In this document: positions 34,865 to 48,095 of the stretch, one piece after another
Position numbering within the stretch: the stretch's first letter is position 1
Layout: each line of letters begins with the position of its first letter
NCBI GenBank assembly: GCA_030686995.1
Contig: CM060691.1
Location: forward strand, 92,073,743-92,137,742
Direction of reading: 5' to 3'
DNA length: 64,000 nucleotides
Source of the DNA: Artemisia argyi
Taxonomy: Eukaryota; Streptophyta; Magnoliopsida; Asterales; Asteraceae
Program-made: the position numbers and the translations under genes
The notes under the pieces: generated by a model
What the model was told of the DNA's origin: nothing
Databases searched by the model: none
Seen by the model: the letters and a program-made list of their open reading frames with translations, nothing else

Positions 34865-37800
34865 TTGACGATTTGATTCTACAAACTATAACATCAAGGG
34901 ATCATTATGATTTATACATTTGTGTAACCGAGGGAAAATTTTCACGAATAATGCAACTGGTACCAAGTCAAAATAAATATATAAATCATACACACCTGTC
35001 AAAGAATTGTAAGCCTTTTAAAGACAACATTTCCTACCACCTTAGCATTTTTAGTCCTTTGCAATCGCTAGCATTTCTTTTTCCAATAAATTAAAATTTT
35101 AGTTAATCCAATAGTAAGCTAAACAGCTCATTCAACACAAATGCCCCATCTGGTTCAACGCATTTCGCAAGTTGTTTGCATGCCTTACCTTAACTTTCAT
35201 CACCTAATTGCTGAATGAGTTTCGAGTTCTAATAATTTTTATCAGTAACTAATTGAACAATCGATGTACCAAGAAGATGATAGATAACTTTCTCGTTTAA
35301 CTAAAGAATACATAAAAACATCCAAAGATTAAAATAATTGGTTATAAAGGCCTATTGAACAAAAAAGGGGTGTTTGGGACCGCTTATTATTATTTCTTAA
35401 CTAAATCTCTTCAAATAAAGTTTAGGCAAAAAGTGGATTTGATCAACTGACCTGACCTATCACAAACTATATTTCATTGAGTCCATAATATTACAAATTC
35501 AAGTACATAGAAGAATTGATAAAAGGCTAAAACATGTGAATTATGTATAAAACGGGTTTGAATGGCAACAAACACTTATATATGGTTAATGAGATACAAC
35601 GCATTGTTGCTTACTTTTGCACGACTCACAATGTTATTCCTTATATTCTTATAAGCAAGACTAATTTTCCTACCTAAAAACCCATGCAGCTGCTCCCATT
35701 AAACCCAACCAAGTACTCTAATAAAGATAAGTAGCTTATAATGGGCTAAAAAACAACTATATATTGGGCACTAAATAGATCAACTCATAACCTTGCCAAA
35801 CCTATTTTAATCCTTTTTTCATATTTACTTTTAATAATTATTATGCTAAATATGATTGTTTGAAGTCAGTTATATGTGTAAGCCAATTCAGTAAGCTAAT
35901 ATGCACTTTTACTTAGCCGAATACATATAAGGTACTTACTGTATTATTTTTTTTTATTAAAACACAATAAGAAGATAGAGATGTTTAATACATCAACCCC
36001 TTACATACAATTCCCTTGTAGTGAATAATTGTTGCTCTTTCAATCTCTTTTTGTCCCACACTTGGGTTATACCCAAGCCCAGGTACATGATATGTATAGT
36101 GGGTATACCCGTTTCCAAAGTGTTATCAGACCTGGTGGCAATGTCCCCAATTTCCATAGTTGCCTTTCGTGATTCTGCACCCAAAATCATGATAAAAAAT
36201 TAGTATAAAACTGTTATATCGTTTATAATAAAGTTCAAATCTCAAAATGCTTTCTTAAGAAACAATACTACTAACATTCTTGCATAGTAATAGTGACGTG
36301 CCATAACAGCTTTATGTGTAATTTTGCAGTGAATTATGATATAAAAGGTCTTTATATATATGTCTTTACTACTTAAAAACAACAGATATGCGAACTTCTT
36401 GTTATTACTAAATTAACAACAGTTATGGCTCTTCTTTTTTCTTATAGACCTGTCACTTCTCAAAAAAATGTATTCTTTGGCTCTAAGAATACATTAGTAA
36501 AGCAACATATACCGCTTTAGGAAAAGGTGCCATATTTGATTTATTACCTTCTTTTTTTCTTGCTATATCAGCATGACAGGAATTTCCATCAGCCACGGGT
36601 TCTTGTTCTTGAAGTCATCAAGTATTCTTTTCAACATTTGTAAAAACCTGACAAAGTAACCATTAAATCATGACAAACAACCATTTACTATGCATCATCA
36701 ATTAAATAACATAGTTACTTAAAAAGTTAAATCAAGTGAGAGTGTTTGGGAGTCCTTGTCCAAAATACTTATCATACATTATAGTAAAAATTAAGAGCAT
36801 GAGTAAAAACTAATATCCTCTTCAAGTTAAATCAAGTGAGAGTGTTATGAAAAGTGCACCTTCTCTAGAAGCTTTAAAAGGAACGATGAAGATTTGTTGA
36901 AAAAGCTGTATCGGCTTTGCTTCCAATAAACTTGCAAAAGTACTTCCCTGAGTATAAGATTCATAGCTTCAAACCTTTTGTAGATGACCACTTGTTTCCT
37001 TTGACGACCGCCTATAAATACAATAAGATGAGAAAGTACAGAGTTAGTGACACATAACTTGTCTCGTGTAAGCTTACAAAAGTATATCTAATATATTAAA
37101 AAGTAGAACGACAATCCTTCTTTTGCTTAACAGATAATCCTTCAAGGATCTTTGATCGCATCTGGTTTCATGAAGAATTTGTGGTTACATTTGGTTTCAT
37201 GCTCCAAAAAAGTAATGCATCCCCTTTTTTAGTCCTTACTTTTAAACAATAAAAGTTGCTAATTTATTTCGTTAAAATTGTGTTGTCTGAAATACCCTTT
37301 TTCAGTTATAAGTAGATTAGACTCAAACCACATATAAACTTGAAAAACAATCAATCATACAGCTCTTTTGCAAATGTGTGTCTTAGAGTCTTGTGGCCCA
37401 TATGTCAAATCATATGGCTAGGTGTGCGATATACCTGTTCTTCCCACTGTGCAGTAACCGAAGGAGGAACAATAGCGGGTCATCGAGTCAGGAGCCTTTT
37501 CGAATAACTGAGTTCCAGAATCGTTGCTACCATGTCCAAGTTCCACCAATGAATAGTAATCCTTAGATGATTTACCGTTTGAAGCAAAGAAAATATGGCA
37601 ACAGTTGAAGCAAAGAAAACGTTGCAAAAACACGTTAGGCAGTAAGAGGTCAAACAAACCGCACATAAGTGGTACTATATATATTTTCACCCATTCTTAA
37701 AGCATCATATATAAATTATAGCTAAATTTGATTAATCAGAGTATACTATTAGACTATAGACCAAATCAACAATTTTCATTATTTAGCATCAGCAAATACA

Positions 37801-39647
37801 TTACAGAATTCATGCTCCCTAACCTCGTTTCTGTTTCTTTTTTTGTGCAGATCTGAAATCTTTGACCAAGCTATATAGGTATACTAAAATGAGTAAGAAT
37901 CAATAACTACAAAGCGAATGGAATTGATTTGATTTGATCCAAATCTAGTGATGGCTATTAAAAGTAACATGTCGTAAGTAGGAACTAAACATGAAGTAAA
38001 GTTATACTAAAAGGATTGTGTGACGAACTGTTATTCCTTTGTGAACTTACGGGTTGTTGGGCGGTGTGTTTTATAGCTGATTTAGTTGGCTTATTTGACT
38101 TAATATTTACACAGGCTTCACTTTTTCACCAACTATTTCTTGTGGCATGGTGCCAAATAGGAGGCAACACTGGGCATAGATAGTAAGTAGATCACAAAAG
38201 AGAGTTCTACTAATTGGGTTCAAAGGCATGATTAGTAACTCTACATTTTAAACCTTGTACAAACACACACGCGATGCGTCATGCTGTTCTGCTGCTATGG
38301 TGCCAAATAGGTACATTGGCATCATAGCAGAGCTACAAAGGTATGTCTACCACGTATTTCCCAAACTAAAAAACTGATGTGTTTAACCCGTCCCATTTTT
38401 ATCAAATTTGATGCACTATTTATCTGTTTCATACCTCTTTCAGATATCATTAATTTCCTAATGTAATCCGTAGTCAGTTAGTTGGTCTTGTGAACTCATG
38501 CCTACCATAGGCTATAATAATTACTCCAGTTTACTTCTCATCAAAATGATTAAAGAAAAAGCGGATTAGAACATGCCTTCCCATGTAAGCGTTCATTTCC
38601 TTGAATTTTGTATAAAAAAGATGATTCAGAAGTGTGCTTTTTCCTGTATGAAACACATCAATATCAGAAGTCAGAAGATAAAGCCGTATAAGATTAATTT
38701 AAATTAACACTTACGAACAGATAATAATCAGAATATACCACTGCTCTGTGGACCCATGATAGCAACGACAGCGTAATTCAAACCTTGAAATTATATCTTG
38801 AAGTGAAGCCGAGCATAGTGTATATTGTTGCCTCAATCTAAGAGTCTTACCCTTAATTTTAATTTGCTCATTTATATTCTCACTTCTACTGAAGGTAAAA
38901 TTTTAAACTTTTATGGAAGTGTAGGATATTTACCTACTCCCACCACGCAATAGCAGTCCTTTTGTAGAACCAAGAGATGTTCCAACCAGATAATTATCAA
39001 AAATCAACTAAGATTAGTCATCAAGTGAAGTGACAATTACCTGTATCGTGCTTAAATAGACAACGTACTTCTAAATTCTTTCAGATAGTTGCTAAAACTT
39101 GCCTGAAAATTGTCAAAAGACCAAGCAGGAATATTATATCATCAAATTTCCTCATCGTGTCCCACGGTCCGTCTCCAACCCTAACTAAAATTATTGACAA
39201 TGGGTACTTGTTGAAAGTATTTAGAAAAAAAAAAACATTTCAAAAACAGTGACAACTATTGTGTTGAGAAATTATGAAACTTGATCTCTGAATAGTACCT
39301 AGCTTTCACTATCGCCTCAACCGTTCTCCTCTCCTGTTGACTGAGTTGACCACGTTTGGTGTCAACACTTCTCGTGACCTACATCATATGGAAATTTCAA
39401 CTGAGTTACTTAAAAATGCATCATTTTGAGTTTGGTTTATCTCAAAATGGGTCAAATTAAGGAATTGGCTAAAGGGGAATGGTTCAGATGGGTTTACAGT
39501 CACCCACGCTCAAAAGAAATGCATACAAATCTCCCAAATCATTTTCACATATCGACTGTGATTCAGCAGACCAGTTCAAATTATCTTCAACGGAGCTCTG
39601 TCCTGCAAAAGCTTGGACATAAACCTCTAGTAGATGAATTTAATTGA

Positions 39648-39710
39648 GGTGGCCTAATTGGTAAAAGTATGTTTGACACCTTCAAAGTTGGTGTTCAATT
39701 CAAGAACCGC
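39648..39710 (+). other. Degenerate tRNA-like sequence
   Basis: tggcctaattggt (39651-39663) resembles an A box and gtgttcaattcaag (39691-39704) a weak B box at tRNA-like spacing. It may be a decayed SINE head or a tRNA pseudogene. No cloverleaf could be confirmed by eye. Confidence 0.35.
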
Positions 39711-40049
39711 AGTGAACATGTATCCTTACATCCGTAATGCAATTGAGAGCAAGGAGATTCTTCTTGAGTGACATTCCCAACATGGTCAAGAAAGTCCACC
39801 CATTCCTCTTTTAAAGGTAAATAAAATTTTCTTCGTATTTTAAATTTATGAATGAAGTACTTTTGTTTGAATTTACTTGTCGGTAATGAGTATCTGATTG
39901 TTGCAAAATGGATAAATATATTCTGTAGGTCAAATAATCAGTTTCATACAATGTGCAATACAACTTTTTCTATTAGAGTAAAAACTTACCTGTTATCCAT
40001 TGTAGACTTTTTCTCCCATTTGAGAAAACTAATGCATTTCACTTGACCT

Positions 40050-40255
40050 TGTCTGTTCCAAATCTCAGCGCACTGGATCTTCATGCACTCTCCCCTACTG
40101 AGAATCAGAACATTGTGCCAACATTTTCCAGACATGATCAGCAGCAGAATCTCAATTCTTATTGTTGTTTGGAGGAATTACTCATGTTCAAAATTTCCCC
40201 TACTATACATCTCCATCTGCAGGGGCTACAGAGTTTGCTTCTGCAGTTAGAAAAA
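40050..40255 (+). pseudogene. Captured fragment of a CID/Smr-type PABP-interacting protein
   Basis: One frame encodes NLSALDLHALSPTENQN, and after a shift the next frame encodes FPYYTSPSAGATEFASAVRK and MAPQDSSIW. The A-T-E-F-A-S-A-V-R-K-M pattern with Q-D-S-x-I-W and the L-S-A-L-D-F-x-A-L-x-x-T-E-N-Q segment match the region before the Smr domain in plant CID5-7-type proteins, which bind poly(A)-binding protein. Antisense to Helitron C and frame-shifted. Confidence 0.55.
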
Positions 40256-40299
40256 TGGCACCACAGGACTCAAGCATCTGACTCGTATTTGTGAGAATC

Positions 40300-40590
40300 A
40301 CTGGAATGATCATCAGCTCCATCTCCAACACCATTCATGTGGTCTTCAGTGTCCTCATCCTTATATTTTTAATGGTCTTCCTCAGTTTCCGTATCATAAC
40401 CATCGGATTCCTCATAATGCGCTTTATCAGATGTCTCATCATATTCATCATCATCCTCGTGATCTCTAGCAGTATCTGCATCCTCGTCTTGCTGCTCACT
40501 TCTTTTCCCGATCCAACGTGAACCAATCTCACGACCTAACTCTTCCCTTGATAATGACTTGGTATCTTCAGGTGCGTCTTCTTGCTAAAA
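40300..40590 (-). pseudogene. Captured glucosidase II beta-subunit-like acidic exon
   Basis: The minus-strand product contains EDAPEDTKSLSREELGREIG, SRWIGKRSEQQDEDAD, and then a long Asp/Glu-rich stretch with SDGYDTETEED. Plant glucosidase II beta (PRKCSH-like), an ER protein of N-glycan trimming, has L-S-R-E-E-L-G-R-x-x-x-S-R-W-T-G followed by such an acidic region. The EF-hand, LDL-receptor and MRH domains are absent. Sense relative to Helitron C. Confidence 0.6.
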
Positions 40591-43500
40591 AGATCACATG
40601 GAAACAGGAATGGCATGATGTGTTAATACTGGTCATAAAATATCTATTGCTGAGTCTTTCAAATGTGTAAAAGGTTACGTGTAATCAATCACAGGAGTTA
40701 GTATCAGGAAACGGTATCAAGAATATTGGTATTTTTATTAAACACCGTATAGATTATGTTTTTAATCAACCTTGTTAATTTTAAGTGTTAATGGAAATAT
40801 TATATTCAGAAGTTAAGATTATTATTGAAAAAAAATACAAAGTCTAGAATCATATTTGGCACATTAACTATTTATAAAGACTCAAGTTTGTTTGAAAAAT
40901 TAGAGGTGTTTCGGACTCACCTCGACCTATACAAAAATATTAACCATTTTGACTCATAACCTGACCCGACCTGAACATTGTTCCAGCTTTATTAGATGTT
41001 AACAGAAATTAAAAATTCTAATTCTCTTCACCAGTTCATCTAAGATGACCAACTTTGGGTCGCCAATGATTTTTGCGCAAATAGATAGAGGTGTTCTTGA
41101 CTGGATAATGCATCTCAAGAATTCAATTGCCAACTATCACTATGGGTCCAAGTTGTCCTCTCACAATCAGGAAGACTTTTAAGTATGACATTATAAATTA
41201 TTGCTACACTTTTGCATCAGCAAGAGCTATAACATATGTATCGAGGAGGTAATTGACTAATTGTATAGCATAAGCACATAGTACTCAATTGTAGTTAAAC
41301 ATACAAATAAAGTTTGTATTGTTACGAACAGATAATTGATGGATGTTGAATGTTACCTAAACCTATCAGCATGACAAAGATCACTCTTTTCCCAGAAAGA
41401 TTTTACTCGCTTTGACCCGAAACTGACATGATCCACTTAATTTGCTATATACTTGATAATTTGACATTTTGCAATTTTATTAGGATGAAGGAAACAACAA
41501 ATAATGAAAACATTGTTGTACCTTTAGCCATCATAAGAAGGTGCTCCAGTTCTCTAGGATTTAGTTTGTCAGGTGCAAGGTGCCTCTAGAAATAACAATT
41601 CAACAGCGACCAGATAAGGCCAACTTTTTTTGTTCAGTTTTTTTGTTATTTATTATAAAATAAACTGGTAACCTTGGCCATTTAGAACACTTATCACACT
41701 GCGCCCACTATTATTTATTATAAAATCAACACAAGTAATGAAAATATTGTACCTTTAGCCATCTAATTTTCTTGCAACATTGTATTTGTAGCATTGTCGA
41801 TTGATGCAGTTAGTTCATCCATAACATATTTCTTGCTTCACATCAACAATGCATGCCTCAAACAGAATAGTTGGCATTGCCCCATACTCCAGTTTGTTCC
41901 ATCTTCCACTACTGTACTTGCAAAGTTCAAATATCACTTAAATATGCAGACTTTCACTTAAAGCACCACACCTTATTTCCATTTTTAAATATGAAACTAC
42001 ACTTTATAGTGTCATGTTATCAAAAACCACAAATAGGCAATACAATTTATTTCAATTAGATTTAAGGGACCAAGTTACCTGTGCTGACTATAGAAACAAC
42101 ATGTTTTCCTGATGTAACTGCGTGTGATTTATGAATACCTCTAAACAAAAAAAGGACATGGAGAAGAATGACATCTGAATATCGAATTGTCAAGCCACCC
42201 AACAAACAAAACATTACAGACTGTTTCATAGTCTGTATTTAGATGAAATCAAACAATAAATGATTAGCAGAGCTACAATAAAAGTCAAATATTTTGAGAC
42301 TTGCTTAAACCTTAAGAACCATTTTTTGCAAGTTTCTTTATATGTAACAACACTCTCTTATATGAAAGTAATTACACTCTCTTAGTTCGGCGCTACTGTT
42401 CGCAAAAGGAGACATCGTCAACTGAAAAGATAATCAACGTGAAAATTATAAATCTAAACATAAAAAATGAGTTTGTCTTCCGTAATCAATCACCTGCCTC
42501 TATATTTTTATGAAGCTGATATATTTCAGTGAACAGAAAAGAAGTTGATGTACGTGCTACTTTGTCAAACTCATTTTTTCTGTGAACAGAAAAGGAGACA
42601 TCCTCAACTGAAAAGATAATTAACATGAAGCTAATATATTTCTGTGAACAAATTAGGAGCAGGCGATTAATAAATTTCCTGCAATACATATCTGTTCCGA
42701 TCAAATACAACACTTTATATGTATAAACTCTACCATTTTTATGATGTAAAACACTGCTACTTCACAAATTGCCACTTACCTCAGTTACGGATATGGTGCT
42801 TGGTAACTAAAAAGATGACCAAGAGGCATAGGTAATTACATTCAGTATAAAAAGATATAAAATGAATACCAATTTATTCTGTCAATAAACAAAAATACCA
42901 AAACTTAACAATATGAAAGATATAGAAGAAACTGGCCATATTATCAAGGTGAGTAGCAGGAACCCAGGAATCCAAATTCGCCAATATACATTCTCTCTTG
43001 TGCTTTTTGTTGTTACCAATGCATTTCAAAATATCTAACAAAATTACATGAAATAAAAATGCATTAAATGAAATAAATATAAGAATGTTTGGATAGTAAT
43101 GATGTCATCACAATTACATTTATCTCCGAATGGATAGTCATATAAACTCAGTTATTCGCGACTTTTATCTTTATTTGAAGTCATTGCTGATATCAACTTC
43201 TGATTTTCAGCAGGTTGTGCAAAACTACCATTGTGTCACGATTCATGTAAAAGCATATTCATATTAATATACACACTAACACATAAATAGTGAATTCGTA
43301 AGAATGTAACCGATGAATGGGAAGGCACATTTTGTCTAGGCACACAGGACACTCAAGTAGCTTGTGCACAACGCTATTTGATGCTAACCGGATGATTGTC
43401 ATCGTCACAGTACATGAAGTATGATCCTAAACACTACGTAATCAAGCATGCCACTACCGACTTGATATGTGGCAACTACGGAAATTAGCAGCAGCAGTCC

Positions 43501-44300
43501 TATGTTTAGTATTTCAGTTGAATCTGAAAAATAATAATCAACGTAGTGAGAACATAAAACAAATTCAACATGTCCCTTTAACGATCCGTACCACTTCTGC
43601 CACCACGAAAATTCACAATAGAAAAGAGATAAAGACCTATAGTTGTTGCACGTTTGCATCTACAATTTATATTAAACCCACAAAACCTGGTAACATACGT
43701 CCACATAATTACTTTCATGCATTACGTCTATAAACTTACATATCTTAATCCACCAAATATTGAGAATTACCTGCAATTTTGCATGAATGTTCCAAACATA
43801 GAGACTATGATCTCTGTAAACTACAAAAAAATAAATATAAATAAGAAGACGTTTAACCTACAAAAAGCTGCAAAGAAACCAACATATGCATACATGGTAA
43901 TAAAGTTTGATCATTAGGGTTCTGATGGAAAAGATACGTACCTTTTTTTTGTACATAATCAGTTAAACAAAAACAATAAGATTAGTAAAAAAAACCATAA
44001 ACGGTTATTAGGTTGATAGTAACATACATAATGGAATGATCATATGTACCTCAGCCGCCATGGTTGGTTACCTTTTTTTTGGGTTCGGTATTTTTGTTTT
44101 AGGGTTTTTTTGTGTTTTTTTGCTTGAAGGAAGGGATACCGAATAAATTTCTGTAGGTTTAAAGAAAAAAAAGAAAGAAGAGAGAATGAATGAATCGGTC
44201 TTATCATATAAATTATATCCTCTATAAATTAAGCATATCTTTAAATAAATGCACTATTAATGTTCTCTTGAACATTATATTTATATTTTTGGATGATATA
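40591..44300. other. Helitron C interior, right part
   Basis: No gene recognised. Short unassigned minus-strand open pieces include 41522-41585 (RHLAPDKLNPRELEHLLMM). A local duplication occurs at 42400-42665, where 'gtgaacagaaaa', 'ggagacatc' and 'caactgaaaagataat' recur. Confidence 0.4.
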
Positions 44301-44314
44301 TCTCAAAAAACAAA

Positions 44315-44370
44315 TTGCTCTAGTGGTAAGCATCCTCATTACTTTATAAACAGATCCTATGTTCGAATCA
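44315..44370 (+). other. tRNA-like block (Helitron C)
   Basis: ttgctctagtggtaagc (44315-44331) resembles an A box and tgttcgaatca (44360-44370) a B box. It lies 400-455 bp inside the 5' end and is antisense to the minus-strand element, as in Helitrons A and B. The three blocks differ in sequence between the boxes. Confidence 0.55.
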
Positions 44371-44767
44371 TGCTAATTAAATTTTTAAACATACATTTAT
44401 TTATGAAATTTAATTAAAAAAAATCGAATTCATATCCATAATCCCTTCAAATTATAAATGTATTCCGAAAATCAATTAAATTAAATAAAATTGTATCCGA
44501 AATTTAAATATATAAATAAATAAATTGCTTATGTGATAAAGTAAAATGCAATTAAATAAAATGCCAAATAAAATCAGAAAAAAAATGTAAATAAAGTAAA
44601 ATGCAATTAAATTATATAAATTGCAAATTAGAATTAAATAAATTATACAAATTGCATTGCCTACATGGCTGATGACATGGCTGAAATTGAATTACTGGAC
44701 AATGACTGGGCATTGACTGGACAATGACTGGGCATTTCCTTCAAATGCCTCCTGTTATATATAATGT

Positions 44768-44770
<3 letters not shown>

Positions 44771-44834
<64 letters not shown>
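44771..44834. repeat. (TA)n array at Helitron C 5' flank
   Basis: Pure TA directly outside the 5' TC terminus. The element sequence resumes at 44835 with 'agtgtaacaagcaataagag'. Confidence 0.95.
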
Positions 44835-44836
<2 letters not shown>

Positions 44837-45366
44837 TGTAACAAGCAATAAGAGCATGAAAGGAACACTTTAACTTCATGTTAAAAATTACAAGCAACAT
44901 GCATCCAAGACGCATAAACAAGATATTCAATAAACTAATGCCCTATGGGATTACAAGCATACAAAATAACTAGCAACCAAAACTCTAATATAAATATTTT
45001 TCCTAGAGCTTGCCATCAAAATGGTTGAAACATTTTATTTTCCAAACACTAGACATGCTTAGTTTGGGGAAGCAATGTTCTAGGTGGGGATGATGGTGTT
45101 GATGGAGGTGTGTTTGATGTTGGTGGAGGCGGAGGTGTAGTTGATGTTGGTGGTGGAGGTGTGGATGTTGTTGGTGGAGGTTGAGGAAACAAGCTTTCAA
45201 TATATGAAAACATGTAGTGTATTTCATTTCTTAGGCCAAAGATGATGGTACGGTTATGGATGCAACAAAGGCAAGTATCATCATGAGCTTCAAGTAGGCT
45301 CCATGGGATGGGGTTGAAGTTTGGTGGGTTGAGTGGTGATGGTGAAAATTGTGCATCAAGAGGTGT

Positions 45367-48095
45367 TATAACACCCCCATTTTAGGATCGCAGCGGAAAG
45401 GGACATGGGATGTTATATACTAGTCACTTTGTACAAATATAGTAAACAACTTTAAAACAAAGTCGTTTTTAATAAAAGTTCATACTTCACATTCGATAAT
45501 TTAAAAGGTTTTAACATAATCCAAAGTTACATAAGTTTAAAAGTTTGAAACATTATCGAATGAATTATTTTTATTAAAACATGAGCCATCATATAGATAT
45601 CCATTTCTTGCGCCGCCCATCCAAGCCGAAAGTCACTTACGGACCTGAGATAAAACATGCTAAAAGTCAACACAAAGGTTGAGTGAATTCATAGAGTTTA
45701 ATAAGTAAGTAGTTGAATACAAGATAAATCAGTTTAAAATACGATGGGCTACGTTGTTATACGCCCATAATTAAGTTGACATGTAACAAATACAAGTCGG
45801 GAAATAAGATTATAGTATTGAGATTTATGAAACCGAAACCTTAACCATGATTTTGTGCCCCGAGGTAAAAATTGCCAGTTTACCCCAAACTCTCAAGATT
45901 ATGTGACCGTACCCAGTCAAAGCCGGCTAAGCCTAATATGCATATCCATAATAATAGCGTTTCCAACGGAATTAACGGTTTCATGGTGGGGACTTAATTG
46001 GCAAGAAGCATTCAATCACTATAATCATATAATCGGGTCCAGCATACCAAAAATTACTTGTATTTAGTTTGTAAAACCAGCATGTATCCCCCTCGCGAGG
46101 TTTATAAAACATTTAAGTAAGTAAAAGCGAGGCTATGAACTCACCGGGAGCAAGGAAAATAGCAATGAACAAGCAAACGAAAGAATAGCCGCAAAAGCTC
46201 TACGATGAACCTAATTAATATACGTTGTCTTAGTTTATGAAAATAGATATCGATGTACTTTTGATTATATAAATTATGATCTTACTTAAGCTTGGTACAA
46301 TACTCCTAGATACATAAAAAGGTTTAGTTAAATTACCTACAATTTATCCAAAAATATACTCTTGCATTTATATAAGTATGAAACTTACATTTACCCTAGG
46401 TTCAATTATGATGTAAAGGTTCGAATTAACTCTAAGGTTCAAATTAGTCCATGGGTCAAGTTTTTGGTCAAAAAGGTCACATTAGACCTAAGGGTTCAAA
46501 ATATACTAGGTGGTTCAAAATTGTTTTAAAAGGTCCAATCATTAAAGTGTATAACACTTATATACTTTTTATAACTAGTGCTGATGGAATTTTTATTAAC
46601 TTGCCTATGTTTAGAAAATCGTCATTTGCAAACCGTAAGTCCTCAAGTCACGTTCTTTATATCCCCGGAAAGGTCTATTTCTGTACTAACGAGATTTGTG
46701 GGTCCCACTTGGCCAAAAATTACATAAACTTAGTAAAACAGTCCATTTACCCAAACTATCAATCCATTCAGCTTTCAAATTTTCAATGGTCTCACGAAAA
46801 ATGCGATATCTAGAGTTTTACTAACCCGATTTATTCCCCGTTTTTGGAAACGTTTAAGTTAAGATGTCCTCTAAAACTTTTATTCTTTGAGTAACAGAGG
46901 GTTCAATACAAAAAAAAATGACTTTTTCATGTTTCAAATCTGTTACTCAGATTGTGACTAGTTTCACCAAAATAATTTTAGTTTAATCATCGTAAGGAGT
47001 TATTCGACGAAATACCCGTCAAAATGACCACAAGACATAGGGCTACAACTACATATTTTTAGTTTATGTCCATTGTCTACTGATTTGATCAGTTTAATAC
47101 TTTTATACACGGATCAAAAATAAAACAGTTTCATGTTTAGCCTTTCTTTGGTTTTAAGGTTTTCTAACTTAAGTACCAAGCTTAACTAAGCATTATAACT
47201 TATATAATGTTCAAATACATCAAGATAGTGAATAAATGGAAGTATGAAAATATGAAAAATATAACTTGAAGCTTACAAGTGAAATGATGAGGTTTAGGGT
47301 AACAAGGTTTCCTAATACTTCCTAGTTTTTATTTCAAAACTAGAACAAGAAGTAATCTAGGTTTAATAAACTTGATAAAAGCTTGATTTTTCTCCCCTTG
47401 TTGTTGTGTTTGTGCCGTCCACCCCCAAGAGAAAGAAAAGAAAAGTGGCTAGCTTGAATGAAATGAATTTTCTACTAATTTTTGATCTATATATTTCTTA
47501 GACAACAACAAGTACAAACAATAATGGAGTTAGGAGATTTTGTCAAAGTTGTAAGAAGAATGAAATGGGGGGGGGGGGGGGGGGTGGGTTTTGGTGAGAG
47601 GTGTAAGAGTTTGTAAGACTTTGGTGACTTTAGGAATTATTTAGGTAGTTTAGGGTAGATATTATTAGTTTTAGGGGATACCGGGTACCGAGTTTGCTAG
47701 AAATAAAATTTAACGGTACTAATTAAAGTGTAAAACTTGTGAAAATATTAAAACTAGTTTTCATGATGAATTTTTGAAATATAGATGATTGATGAGATTA
47801 TCGGAGGATTTATTTTGAGGTTAAAATGTGAAACACGAATTTAAACCGCGCGATAAAAATAAAAAGAGTAAAAATGAAAAGTGGACGTAAAAATGAAATA
47901 AAATGGATTGTGACCTTAAAATAGGATTGTAATAAAATAATGGTGTATAGAAAACGTAGACTGAGCATAGTCTAGTCGCGATAGAATTTATTTAAACGCA
48001 CGCGGATATCTTCCGACGAAGTAAATAAATTAAAATAGATTATTTAAATAATAAACCATTAAAATAATTGATATGAAATTTTTAGAAATGTCACA
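45367..48095 (-). repeat. 3' LTR of the gypsy-like element
   Basis: 2729 bp, TGTGACATTTCT to GGGGGTGTTATA on the minus strand. It lacks a 21 bp segment ('tcagagtcaacaaagg...') present in the other LTR near 50482. It contains a G run at 47570-47582 and two plus-strand open frames (45855-46067, 46451-46813) that recur in the other LTR only because the LTRs are copies. Confidence 0.9.

Larger units (their letters stand above)
33997..40044. other. Helitron C interior, left part
   Basis: No gene recognised. A degenerate second terminal hairpin (acccgcccgataggtgtgcg at 34367-34386) lies in the subterminal region. Minus-strand exon-like pieces that I cannot assign: 36580-36655 (MLKRILDDFKNKNPWLMEI), 36890-37010, 37430-37600 (KDYYSLVELGHGSNDSGTQL) and 39310-39385 (TRSVDTKRGQLSQQERRTVE), several with plausible AG/GT borders. 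They suggest multiple captured genes, as in Helitron B. Confidence 0.4.
33966..44770 (-). mobile_element. Helitron C, complete, ~10.8 kb
   Basis: On the minus strand the 5' end is TCTACATTATATATAACAGG starting at 44770, nearly identical to Helitron B. The 3' end has the hairpin gcccgccc-atc-gggcgggc (33978-33996), 8 nt, then CTAG (33966-33969) followed by T (33965). Both ends are in (TA)n and there is no target duplication. The colinear region of copia-like element 1 near 31228-31250 has neither the Helitron nor a long TA array, so it serves as a paralogous empty site. Contents: fragments resembling a CID/Smr-type PABP-interacting protein and glucosidase II beta, a tRNA-like block and much unassigned sequence. 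No Rep/helicase ORF is seen. Confidence 0.85.

Noticed and set aside
40335..40521. Hydrophobic Ile/Val-rich ORF at 40291-40521, resembling a membrane protein
   Set aside because: Antisense frame of the acidic glucosidase II beta-like exon; Asp/Glu codons read backwards give Ile/Val/Phe.
46451..46813. 120-codon ORF repeated exactly at 51451-51813, and the 70-codon pair at 45855/50855
   Set aside because: Conservation is explained by the two being LTR copies. The product has no known domain and the frame is antisense to the element.
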